A DNA stretch of 64,000 nt from Entomortierella parvispora (taxonomy: Eukaryota; Mortierellomycota; Mortierellomycetes; Mortierellales; Mortierellaceae), in the NCBI GenBank assembly GCA_963573315.1, contig OY752152.1, positions 1,161,001 through 1,225,000 of the forward strand, in the 5' to 3' direction. The stretch's first letter is position 1; every line of letters begins with the position of its first letter. The notes beneath the pieces are model-generated. The model was not told where the DNA came from. It saw only the letters and a program-made list of their open reading frames with translations, and searched no databases. Below are positions 1-11,523 of this stretch, one piece after another. Position numbers and translations under genes: made by a program.

Positions 1-3000
1 TTACAGCTGGAGTTGTTGAAGAATGGGATTCAAAGAGGCGAGATTCAAGTACCGGAATGGGCGGCGCAAGCAGGGCCTCAAAATGCCCTCGGTAACATTA
101 ACATTTCAACCTCGACTGATCAAATGGCGACTAGTCAATTTGAACTTTTGAAGATGCAGACATACTTTTCCGATTTGGCTGAGCTTCTCTTGCTTCCAGG
201 ACAGTCAACTTCAACGCCAACATTGTTTTTCAGCGATTTTTTCGAGGACCAGAGGCCTGATCAGTTCCTGTTATTCTCAGAGCAGTATTGGAGCCATCTT
301 GCGGCACTGGTCAAGACCATGATCTCTGAAGCTGAAGACTCCCAACCAACATTTTCTCATCATTTCTTCTTTCGGTCAGGCGAGGGCGGCTTGAATGAGG
401 AAGATGCGTTTTCAGTTGGACTGGATTCTGCTCAGGAGAAACTGTTGGCTGGACATTCTGTTCATTCCTCAAATATGTCACTGGCGACCATATTCCGTTT
501 TTGCATGCAGCATCTCGACTTTCAAAGTTCTTGGACAATGGAGCAAATGCTGCAAGAATGGGTCAAGCTTGGACTGCTGGAACGTCTGGATGGAGAGCTG
601 TGTTTGTTTGAGGATGCCATCGTGACGCTGCCACAGGTTGGTACTCCGAATGTACCCGCAGTACAAATGTCCTTCTTTGAAGATGACGGTGATGCGTTGA
701 AGGGTGACAAGAAGCGGATGGCGATCAGGAATGTTCACTGCCTCTTTCCCATTATCACTGCGATTGATCCTACCTCGGTGGTTGAAAATTTGATTCACTC
801 GGTCTGGCGCTGCCTCTCCAGTATGGATTTGTCTGTCAATGAATGCGGATTCTTGATTCTTTCTCGTCATTGTTGGCCAGACCCCTTCATGTCGGATTAC
901 ACGGCTGAGAGACTGCTGGGCTGCGTATTCCATTGGCTGTTGTTAGAAGATGACCAGCTGTTGGTGATCCACAAGAACTATATATCACGAGGAAAGAAGA
1001 TCCCAGGCGTACGACATGGTCTAGAAGAGCAAATCGCGAGAAAGAAGATCGTTCTCAGCGGACTCAACATATCAGGCGCTGGCACAGAGAATGGAATCAG
1101 TGGAGGTTCAGTAGCCACAGGTTCTACAGCCGCGGCCCAGAAGAGCGCCAGGAACAACTCCACGACTTCGAGTACGTTTGGAGAGGTTGGCGCCTACATG
1201 ACGGGAAGGAGATTGTTGGCCAAAAAATTTGCTTTACCTTGGCTGAAAAAGATTATGAATTTGGATCCTGAACGGTACCTGGAGATGACTTACCGACAGA
1301 TTCGCATCTTGGAGAGAGAGATGGCATCCGAGAATGATGGTATCTACCACAACGAGGCGGAGCAACTGGTAAGCCAACTAACAATCAAAACGACTATAAG
1401 TCTTGTTTCTAATATCTACAGTATCACCTACATCAATCGTAATTCTCTAGCAATTTCGACATGATCAAGCCGAGAGATATCTAGAGTATATCACAAAGTT
1501 GCGGCAGGGTGGCTTTCTTTTTACACAATTTCCCAGTGTCCTGTGTCAATGGCTGGACGAGATGGAGGGAATGTTGGAAGGACTGGACATGTCCAGCAGT
1601 GCGTTCAAATCCTTGCACCGACTATTCCTAAAAGCAAGTAGTGACTCTGGAAGTAGAAGCACCAGCGGACTTGGAGTCGGTCATACGAATGATCTCGGCA
1701 GCGTTCACTCCACCCCGGCGTCTGTCTCCGGAAGCGACAACGAGTGGCAACATCGTCTCAAGAGCAAACTACCCAATCATCACCAGAAGGGACATTCGTC
1801 ACCTATGAACTCTGAGCATGTGCCTGACCCATTGTCGGAGGATGCAGCTCCAGTTTTTGAGACGCTGGCTCAGCAACATGTGGACCAAAACGAGAACCCG
1901 GTGGGGACTATTCGGATGCTGCTGAAGGGTCCTCAAGGCCAAGGTCTCCAGAGAGCCTTGCAATGGCTTAGAATTATGGTTGGGAGTGGCGTCCATATTC
2001 CCCTGCAAGCGTTCATGGATTGTTGCGAGCACCTCGTGGATATGTCCCTCACCCACTCCTCTCCTTTGATCACCACAAACAGTTCCCAGGAAGGGATCGT
2101 TACCGCCCCTGACACAACTTCAGCTACCGCCTTTCAACAGGCTATGGAAGCAAAAGAATCGGATACACTCGACAACTCATTGGAACTCTTGCGGACCAAT
2201 TGGGATTATATTGTATTCTCGAACCGTCGTATGTCAGAGTCGGATACCGGTCGAGTTCTAGAGGCAGTTCTATCGATGAACCGCGAGATGATCCTTAGGA
2301 TTATCGGCACTCCCTTGCAAGACGTGGACATGAAAATGCTGGAAAGGTAATCCCGTTCAAAAACAACTTCCTTAATGTAGATATGAAGAAAGGGGAGGAG
2401 TTAACGCTTTGCTGATATTCTACCCTCTTGACTTTGATAGGGTTAGGAAGTTGCTGAAGTTTGCTCTAGCTATCTTAATGTACACATGGGGTTGTCCGAT
2501 TCACGATATCCTGGTGCTTGAGATTGCTGGTCCAAACAAGAAGTCATCCAAGTAAGATCCACCTGCAAAATTGAAGATTCTAAGATTGGTTGTCACCTAA
2601 TTCGGCATGCTAACATCTTGTGTTTTGAACGTGTAGTCAACCAGGGAAACAATCGCCCGGATTCATGCCGCAGCATCCCAAGATGCATCATCGACAACAG
2701 TATCAGTCTCGGCAACCCTTGGTCGTTGATCGTGAATCGGTCCCTGTGAGTTTGCTCTTGAGTTGTTTAAAGTCACAAACGGTGGCACTGCAGGGAGAGA
2801 TCATCAAAGGACTCGCGACTATTATCGACCAAGCCGGTCGAGTATCAAACATGGACGAGTTTGTCGATAGCATTCACAAGGAGGTGGTCTCCTGGTAAGC
2901 AAAAGCTGCGATGGTGGGTCTCTGTAGAGAGAGAGAGAGAGGGTCGGTTCCTAACTGCTTACCTCTTGAACTTGTTTGAACTAGTCTTTGGGGCTTGCTT

Positions 3001-6000
3001 TCACCGTTGAATGACCATATGGCGGATACTGTCCTACCGTTGCTCATGCGGTTCAACGCGAATGAATTCTCTTACTTTCACAAGATTGTTTCACGCCAGT
3101 TTAATGATCGAGACTGGGAAGTTAGATTCTGTGCTTTGGATTCTGTCTTCGGGCTATTCTCCAAGCTGGATGATGCCTTGGTCATGAAACTATTTTTCCA
3201 ACAGACGGTAGCAACAGCATCCCGAATCATTGGAACCATGAGCAGCAAGGGGAAAGGCGTTGATAAGAATCATCGCCAGCATCATGGAAGCCGACAGCGT
3301 CAGAACGGCACCAACTCATTTGATCCAGACAGCAGTCAGAGCAATGGCACTGGGGTCAATGGAGGGAATGGATATAGTTCTACGCCTGGAGTTCAGCAAC
3401 CTGTTTCATACGCTCAATTTTCGCCAGAACAACTCCAAATACTGGGACCTGTGTTCAGCTTCTTTGTCTCGTCCATGTGGGACAAAGAAGAGCCTGTCCG
3501 CACAAAGGCAAAAACACTCATGAAATCCTTGCAGCCGGTTCATATCGGACATTCTCTTAAGGCGTGGGAGCTCCATTTCATCTCAAGCGGACCGGAGACA
3601 CAGCGGACATTGCTGAAGTTGATGACTCGTCTGAACAATTATTTTCCAAGCTGGAAGATCATGGATTATGGCCTCATTTTCAAGCTACTGACAAGCGGAA
3701 CTCTTGGTCGCTTTTTTGCCACAAAGAGCTCTAACGCCTCACTGAAGAGTCATGCAACCGGGGGAAGCCTACAAGACGACGATGTTAAGGAAGGATCAAA
3801 GGTGCGAAAGGTGCCATCCAATGGATCCTTGACGGCGCTCGACAGGCTTATGGCCCCGGGCGACGGTAGTTATGGAGCAGGCGTTGGACTCGGACAAAGC
3901 GGCGGTACCGACGACAGTACTCATTCATTGGAGCAGAGTCCACGGTCAAGAGGATCATCATTTTTGGCCTCTATGATCCAGAATGTGTCTGTACCAAGGG
4001 AGACTTTAACCTCGGATCCAGCCATTACGACAGAACCATCACGAAGTCAACGACGAGCCTCTGTGGTATCTGCATCCCTGTCCACAGCATCTGCTGCATG
4101 TAATCCCAACAATTCTCTGGCTGCAGACATTGAAGTGCAAGAAAAGCAGCTGGCGCTGGAGGACGACATTCACTGTAGTTTGCTGAGCCTAGCTTTACAG
4201 ATGGTGGCGAATGGGATAGAGCCGCACCTTGATGAAGTCATTCAGCTGAAGTACCTCGTGGTTTTCTATCTTGACTTTGAAGGCTGTGAGCTTTTGAGTC
4301 TTGGCCAAGGAAAATTTCAGGTGCGTTATGGGGATTATATTCCACGCCAGCGTGTAAGCACCATCCACGGCGCCGTGGAAGAAGGTATACAAGGGACAGG
4401 ACTCTTGAATGACCCAGGACACGAGACCTTTGTTCTGGCGATTTGCACGAACCTGCAGCTCATTCTTGACCGATATGTCGAAATCAAGCCTGATAACGAA
4501 GTGGACCCGCCGAGTATCTATGATGAGTTTAGAGCTACAGAAACGAACAGCCACGGGGGCGCCTATGACCCATTTGCTACTAGTGTTGATACTCCACGTA
4601 CAGCGGATCGAACATTCAGTGCGACATCAGGTACAAACTCTGGTGCTGTTAAGGATCAGAGCCGAACAGGGACGAACATCTCCGCTGGATATGGAGATCT
4701 TCAAGAAGAAAACGAGAGTCAGGACAGAAAACAGAGTTTGCTTTGTTTCCCTCTTAATGGCAATCGTCAAGGCGAGCATGGTCATAATGACTCGATCGGC
4801 AGTAGACCAGGTTCCAGGAACCAGACGATGAGCTCTTCACAAAGATATCAACCTTCTCAGCCTCAATTCTACAGCCAACATGGCCAGCATCCCCCACCAC
4901 GGTTCCAACAGCACCACCACCATCACTACCGCAGGAACAAGCACCGCCCGCCTCTAGAAGAGAACGCTCCAGTTGTTGGCACCTACTTTGTGGATGTGAT
5001 CCTACGATTCTTTGGATCCGAAACGGACTTGAGTGTTCTTCCGACAAGCCGACTAAAGAACTGGCTTGAATTACTCCTGATTGTCATCTACAAGTACGTC
5101 AGAGAAGTCGACCCCCTCCAAGAATTGGTTGTTGTGCTGATGAAGCGTATTGTGGAAATGTTGATGATGAAGAAAGGAGGAGGATCCAACTCGACCAGTA
5201 ACCAACAGCAAAACGGCGTTCGATCAGGCGTTAGTACGGGAGGATCTATGGCGACTGCTGGCGGAGTTGCTCAAGGGGATAATGGCGGGGGTGGTCAATC
5301 GTTGTCGTACTCGGCTTCAGGCGAGGAATGTATGTCAGAGGAAAACATCTTGTTGGCGATCTCGATTTGCTCAACACTCTTAAAGCGGTCCTCGACCATA
5401 ACAACGGCACTTCTTTCGAGAGAGATCATGGCCATGGGTAAATTAATGACGAAGAGACGCGACGATCCAGAGGACCCAGTGTTGATCAGGGCAAGGAATT
5501 TTTTGCATGATGCCTTTGTTCACTTTATGGGCAATGGACTCTTTGTTCTTGTCTTCAAGGTAAGCTTAGCCATTCCATATTACTATTCAGTTCATTTTCT
5601 ACCCTCTCGTTAACATCATTTATACCTCCAAACCATAGACGCAACCGTTGTCCAATCTCGAATTCTTTGGCTGGGAGCAGGAGCGGGAGATGGATCAGGA
5701 CCTGGATCTCTTTTATGTTTTGGCCACTGTCCTAGGCGAGGACGAGATGGTGCCCCTTGAACCTGCAGGTGGTGGCGGTCCGCACAACAACAATCGACTT
5801 GTTCATATTCGTGATCAGCCTATCCGAGATATCTTGGACCGAGTGATGATCTTTAGGGACTTGGGGCCGTCACAGGTGTCTAGCATTCTCACGAACCTGG
5901 CCCTCTACATCGAGCGCGTACATTCCAAATTTACGGATGCACAGATGATGCCCGACATGGGTCAATTTCTAATCAAGGTCACAAAGTACACTGCCGAATG

Positions 6001-7676
6001 GGACCAGCAGCAACATCAAAAGCAAAGGGAGCAAGCACATCTGTTGAAACATGAACAAGAACAGAGGGTGCAAACCCTATTGCAACAGCAGCAGCAGCAG
6101 CAGCAAACTCGGCAGCAATACAAGCGACAAGCCTCTCATAATTTATTTTCAGGAAATACGTCGACCATGACCTCGAATGGATCATCGATTCAACAGCAAC
6201 AACAACAGCAACAGCAGCAAATCGCTCGATTGAACCAAATTCAGCAGCAACTGGATGGCGTTATGTCTGTGACCTCAGGATCAACCATAGTAGAGAGGAC
6301 AATCACACCACAGAATGAAGCTCAGCGATCCAACACAGTGACTCTGGTGCAAACTGAGAGTGCCACTATGTCATCGACATCCTCTGATACCCCTACCCCA
6401 AGCTCGTTGGCGCAACAGCAGTCATCCACTATGACGAGCAGGACTGTGACGCCTCCAGCTGCTAGTGGTTCCACGGCGTTTCCTCTCAATAGACAAAAGT
6501 CGACGACTTTTAAGAGTCTTACCTCACTTGATGCGGACTCAGAGCCACGTCGCACAACCACTCTTGGGAAAGCCACTTCGATGCCATTTTATCACCCACC
6601 CTCTTCTCGCCGTCACCATGGCTCCAACAAGTCCAACAAGCAAGGAACAATGGCACTGCCACTGACTTCAAAGCGCGGCCCTTCTCATCATTGGGATTAT
6701 GTCAACCCAGTCTTGGGCATGTGCTCGATCCTCATGATCCAGAACCCGCTTGAGGGCCATCATTTGATTACGTCGGTCAAACACGTTCTGCGACAGGCAC
6801 TCTACCGTGACAGGATCTCGGCTTCAGCCATGATTCGATTGGTGACGGGCTACTGTTATATTGCAGAGCTAGATTTCTCCCTGCAGTTAGTGAACGTGTT
6901 TGGAGAGTTTGTTGTAGAGGAGCTCAAGGTGTCGATTTTAAACCATGGTCATCACGGAACGTATTCTGACGAAGAGGACTTTAGCGAGAGCGAATCTGAA
7001 GAAGATGAAGAGGCACATGGGCAACACGCGGACAAAGGCCACAGCCATGGTGGAGAGGACGATAGCAGTCGCCGAAAGAAGAAGAAAAAGAAAAAGAAGA
7101 GCAATCGACATCGCCATCACCAACGCCGGCAGGAGCAAGGCGAGAGACAGGACGTGTTCTTTATGAAGAGGTCTGGCCATGTCGGTGAACACGACAGGGA
7201 TAAGGAGATGGAGAAAGCCCTGGCGCCTAGCCGGAGTGGAGGTGGTGCAGTTCACGTTGGATTGGGATTGGGCGCCGTGACTGCCGGACTGGGTGTCGGA
7301 GGCGCTGGACTCCATAGTCACCATCCTGTCGGAGGCCGGACCAAGATCCTGGCGAGTAACTTTCACCTGTTGCATCACGTAAGTTTCTGTTTCGAAGTGA
7401 GGAGGGAGGTTGAGTATATTCTACTTTTTTTTTTTTTTTTTTTTTTTTTTAGCAAAGTGCAGGATTGTTGATGTATGTTCCTTGTTGCCTTCCTTTGAAC
7501 TATAGCTACTTATTTGGGACATGGATCCAAGCTACAACCTGGAGTGGACAAAAATGAAGTGGGACATTCTTGGCACGATGCGGTTTCCTCCTGGTCATCC
7601 TATTCTCTTTCCTGGTGCGACGGATGCCCTTCGAAAGGAGACGGCTGCAATAGTGAGTGACTGGATCAAGCCCTGA
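1..7676 (+). CDS. Very large helical-repeat protein, 5' truncated; possible UNC80 family
   Basis: Seven exons join in frame: 1-1368, 1451-2346, 2441-2551, 2637-2894, 2985-5559, 5639-7378 and 7506-7676, giving about 2372 residues with the start outside the window. All introns are GT-AG and 78-127 bp. The protein is mostly amphipathic helix in blocks such as HCWPDPFM, RDWEVRFCALDSVFGLF and LLLIVIYKYVREVD. These are separated by low-complexity linkers: poly-Gln near 6085-6112 and 6190-6220, a His-rich stretch near 4905-4930, and an acidic then Lys-rich stretch near 6960-7110. The size and helical-repeat style suggest a scaffold of the UNC80 type, which in animals supports the NALCN channel, but I recognise this only loosely. 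Alternatives are another HEAT/armadillo giant such as a Furry/Mor2 relative. The exon structure is well supported; the name is not. A 26-base T run (7425-7450) lies inside the last intron. Confidence 0.8.
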
Positions 7677-8154
7677 GAAGAGCGTATGTATCAGTTGTCA
7701 ACGACAGGATTAGGATCAGAATCAAATACATAGAATATAAAAAAAAAAAAAAGAAAGAAGCCAAAGTTTTTCATTGAAGTGATTGTCGATCGATACGCGT
7801 GGCTATCATAATGTAATTCACTCGTGAGCATGGTCTACACACAGCTGTAGCGAACTTTGTTGGCTGTGCTCGTATCGCGCTGTGCTCTTCAGACAACCTT
7901 GAGCGCAAATGATTGTGGTAGTACCAAACTATGTGGCCCGTGTGTTTTTTTACCTACCACTGATAGTCACTGTCGTTCATACAGGACGCGCGGACGAAAT
8001 CTTGCCAGCACTCTGCTTTCCCAAAAAAGTTGGAGAACAATACTCGTGGACAGACCCTCTGGATGGTGGTGAGGTCAGCCTTCATCTACTGAGACGAGAT
8101 TGTTAAACCGAGCTTGTTAACCCCCCATTTTTTTCATGTTTTGTGAGATTTTTG
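7677..8154. other. Intergenic stretch, no gene recognised
   Basis: This holds the 3' flank of the large upstream gene, with AT-rich sequence and an A run at about 7739-7752 that may mark polyadenylation. Short open stretches (for example 7909-8106) show no recognisable protein. The end abuts the palindromic element. Confidence 0.6.
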
Positions 8155-9092
8155 GCAAAGAGAGATCGTGTTTGTTTGATCATCATTTATTTAGTAAAAG
8201 ATAAAGATATTGGGCTACTGGGCTATGGCTACGATGACTTGTGGTCTTGTCGTTCGGTACCGTCCGGGGGACCTATCCCTAATACACTCTTGCCAAGGAG
8301 AAGAAGGGGAAGAAGAAAGGAAAGGAGAGGAAAAAGAAAGAAAGGCAAACTTACCGTCCTGATTCCTGAGTCCAGAGTCCTGAACCCGACGGCGGCCCTA
8401 GAAAGAAAAGAAAGAACATCTTTTATTTAATAAAAACACCTATAGACGCCCTCCTGATCCCGATCCTGATCCTGATCTTGACCTATTAAGAGAGAAAAGC
8501 AAAAGAAAGGTCAGAAACACAGAACATCTTTTATTGAATAAAAACAACTATGACGCCCTCCTGATCCTGATCTATTAAGACCAAAGACAAAGAAGAGAGT
8601 AAGGAGGTCAGCCTTGACTTTTTGATCAAAAAAGACAGAGTGCAAGAGAGTTGAGAAGAACTGGATGGAAGGCAAGAGTGTGGGAAAGTGAGAGAAAAAT
8701 AAAGGAAAAGTCAGTGAGAGTAGATGTTCAACAACGACGACTCGGAGATATGTGTTGGGAGAGGGTCTTCGGCTGCGGTCGAGGAAGCAGCGTGCAAGGA
8801 AGAAAGGGTAGTGGTGGGGATGGTTGTGGATGAGGATGGTGGTGGAAGAGGGGAGTGAAGGGGTGAAGAGAAAAGAAGAGAAAAGCAGAGAAGCAGAGAA
8901 GAGCGTATCTTTTCTGCCAAGACCGCAAAGTGATCAGCAGCAGGAAGGTGGGAACATCGCATGGACTTCACTATTCAGTTGACACGGACTGAATGGAGAC
9001 AGGAGGGGAGATAGGGAGATAGGAAAGGAAAGGAAAGGAAAGGAAGGAAAATGACGTTTGATCACTGGGAAGAAAGATAGACAGACAGACAG
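8155..9092 (+). repeat. Left arm of palindromic element A
   Basis: It pairs base by base with 9778-10717 on the opposite strand. From outside in it holds a divergent tip, the GTACCGTCCGGGGGACC block at about 8257, a purine-rich block, two related ~60-75 bp units around 8415-8580 (each with an AT palindrome and GATCCTG repeats), a leader-like block, and a GGAAA pentamer tract at about 9020-9050. Confidence 0.85.
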
Positions 9093-9777
9093 ACAAACAG
9101 AAAAGATAGACACGAGAAACACAAACAGCAAGAGGGTCATCGTGTCATGCCGAAAATGACGATGCTCCGACTCGCCTATGTCTCTCTCTTTGATCATTCA
9201 TGCAAATGTCCCGCCTTTGTCAGTCTCTTCTTTCTTTCTTCATGGCAGCGAGGGCAGCGGACATGGTGATGGACGTGACAATAGAGACGATGCAGTGGCT
9301 GCCTTCTTCTGTAATCAGGTACTGGTATGGAGGCTGGAAGAAGGATGGATCTAGGTAGAGAAGAAGGAGAGAGTAGGAGGGTGGGAAAGAAAGGAAGAAA
9401 AATGACCATAACCTTTCAAATGATTCTCTTCTCTGTCTGCTCTTCCTTCTGTTCTTTGGTGATGAGGATGGCTATGACAATATTGGTATAGACATCTTCC
9501 TTTATGTCTTCTCTTCTCTGTGATACCCTCATCGATATGGAGGTCGAAAGAAGGATCGACAGAGAGAGAATCCATTTGGAAAGAAGGAAAGAAAAAAAAT
9601 CATAGCGAATGTCCTTCCTCTCTCCATCTCTCTCTTTCTATCCTTCTTCTTTCAACTCTCTTTGCGAGGACGATGACACTTCCACCGATACCCCTCTCTC
9701 TTCTTCCTCCTCGTCGACGATCCCCTCATTGCCACTGTTTGAAGGTGTACAGAAAGGAGAGACAGAGGCATTTTCTC

Positions 9778-10717
9778 TCTGTCTGTCTATCTTTCTTCCC
9801 AGTGATCAAACGTCATTTTCTTTCCTTTCCTTTCCTTTCCTTTCCTTTCTTATCTCCCTATCTCCCTTCCTGTCTCCATTCAGTCCGTGTCAACTGAATA
9901 GTGAAGTCCATGCGATGTTCCCACCTTCCTGCTGCTGATCACTTTGCGGTCTTGGCAGAAAAGATACGCTCTTCTCTGCTTCTCTGCTTTTCTCTTCTTT
10001 TCTCTTCACCCCTTCACTCCCCTCTTCCACCACCATCCTCATCCACAACCATCCCCACCACTACCCTTTCTTCCTTGCACGCTGCTTCCTCGACCGCAGC
10101 CGAAGACCCTCTCCCAACACATATCTCCGAGTCGTCGTTGTTGAACATCTACTCTCACTGACTTTTCCTTTATTTTTCTCTCACTTTCCCACACTCTTGC
10201 CTTCCATCCAGTTCTTCTCAACTCTCTTGCACTCTGTCTTTTTTGATCAAAAAGTCAAGGCTGACCTCCTTACTCTCTTCTTTGTCTTTGGTCTTAATAG
10301 ATCAGGATCAGGAGGGCGTCATAGTTGTTTTTATTCAATAAAAGATGTTCTGTGTTTCTGACCTTTCTTTTGCTTTTCTCTCTTAATAGGTCAAGATCAG
10401 GATCAGGATCGGGATCAGGAGGGCGTCTATAGGTGTTTTTATTAAATAAAAGATGTTCTTTCTTTTCTTTCTAGGGCCGCCGTCGGGTTCAGGACTCTGG
10501 ACTCAGGAATCAGGACGGTAAGTTTGCCTTTCTTTCTTTTTCCTCTCCTTTCCTTTCTTCTTCCCCTTCTTCTCCTTGGCAAGAGTGTATTAGGGATAGG
10601 TCCCCCGGACGGTACCGAACGACAAGACCACAAGTCATCGCAGCCATAGCCCAGTAGCTCAATATCGTTATCTTTTATTAAATAAATGATGATCAGACAA
10701 AAACAATCTCTCTTCGC
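9778..10717 (-). repeat. Right arm of palindromic element A
   Basis: Reverse complement of 8155-9092. Read on the + strand it contains exon-like islands flanked by good splice signals: 10390-10432 and 10475-10517, each 43 bases, preceded by pyrimidine tracts ending in AG and followed by GT. Whether they are transcribed or spliced cannot be told from the sequence. Confidence 0.85.
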
Positions 10718-11523
10718 CGAGCAGGCCAAAACTTGAAAAAAAAATCGATTGTTGCGGGACACATGCACGCAGCCTCTAGAAACTATGTCATCCCCAAAAC
10801 TCGGCTTGAGATACATCAGGGTCTTTGTTACAACCGTGTAGAGAGATGCAACTTAGACTACAGATAGGTGTTCTCGTTCTACGTCGTTTTTTTTGTCGTG
10901 CTTGACTGCGAGCCGCTCAAGAATGTGGAAAGGGGATCTACCTATGAGACAACTCAGGAACGTTGATCGTAGATTCTGTGCCGGGTCAGGTTTCGTCCAA
11001 TTCGGTGGTTCAACTCCCTTGGGTTTACATTAGGTAGGAGTTGCGGAGGAAATCGTGAAAAGACAAGAATCTTTGAGAAGAAAGAGAGGGCCAATAGAAG
11101 GTAACTTCAAAACATATTGATGTCCTTGTTAGCAAAGTAGAGAGGGGTGAAAAAAATGGAGAGGCATAATCGCACGCGTTAATTGTTGATCAAGTTATTG
11201 TCGGTGGCGGAAGAGCTGGGCGCCATGGCACTGCAATGGCTAGCTACCATTCTACTCACTGAATGCATGAGCGGAAGGGGTAGAGTAAGAGGTGCAAGAA
11301 GGAAAACAAGGTGGAAGAAGCAGTATGAAGCTGTGGCCTGTTTGTTGAAGCAGAAAAGTGAACCAAAAAAAAAAAAAAAATGGTGGCGCGACCATGTGGG
11401 GAGACGCGCCGTCGTGTATCCTGCCCTGGGCTGTGTTCAACCCTCCACCTTTGTTGTAACAAACAAATTCAAGGGCAATGCTGCCATTCATCCGTCTTTC
11501 CTTCCTTCCATCAACCTTCAACA
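10718..11523. other. Intergenic stretch upstream of the first F-box gene
   Basis: No gene recognised. It ends in a probable promoter and leader: a 16-base A run (11365-11380), the TGGTGGCGCG motif directly after it, then CT-rich sequence up to the start codon at 11524. The F-box reading frame stays open back to 11380, but the upstream residues are unlike a protein. Confidence 0.6.
11381..11390 (+). promoter_or_regulatory. TGGTGGCGCG motif after poly(A), F-box gene promoter
   Basis: The motif directly follows an A16 run and lies 134 bp upstream of the F-box start codon. The same core with a neighbouring A/T run occurs before RPN5, MMS22 and KAR5. Its function is inferred from recurrence and position only. 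Confidence 0.4.

Larger units (their letters stand above)
8155..10717. mobile_element. Palindromic element A (long inverted-repeat, foldback-like)
   Basis: Two arms of about 940 bp (8155-9092 and 9778-10717) are reverse complements of each other and flank a 685 bp centre (9093-9777). A second copy with the same arms and the same centre, in the same orientation, lies at 35194-37955. No transposase, reverse transcriptase or other recognisable protein is encoded. The arms carry CT/GA-rich leader-like sequence, a CCTTT pentamer tract, a GATCAG-type mini-repeat, and several copies of an AT palindrome of the form TTTTATTAAATAAAA. The structure fits a non-autonomous foldback element or an inverted duplication that has been copied. 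No clear target-site duplication was seen, and the boundaries are uncertain by about 10 bp. Confidence 0.85.

Noticed and set aside
4195-4554. Minus-strand open frames inside the large first gene
   Set aside because: Shadows of the coding strand, whose exons join in frame over 7 kb.
7909-8106. 65-codon open frame before element A
   Set aside because: No domain, no neighbouring exon, no conserved context.
8711-8971. 86-codon open frame present in all four palindrome arms
   Set aside because: The frame is kept only because the arms are copies. The few differences between copies (Asp to Glu, Ala to Thr, Pro to Ser) all change residues, and the product is low-complexity Ser/Pro/Thr, so there is no sign of protein selection.
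10442-10816. 124-codon open frame running out of the right arm of element A
   Set aside because: Basic, Arg/Lys-rich low-complexity product from a purine-rich tract. It crosses the element edge and has no counterpart of the same length in B.
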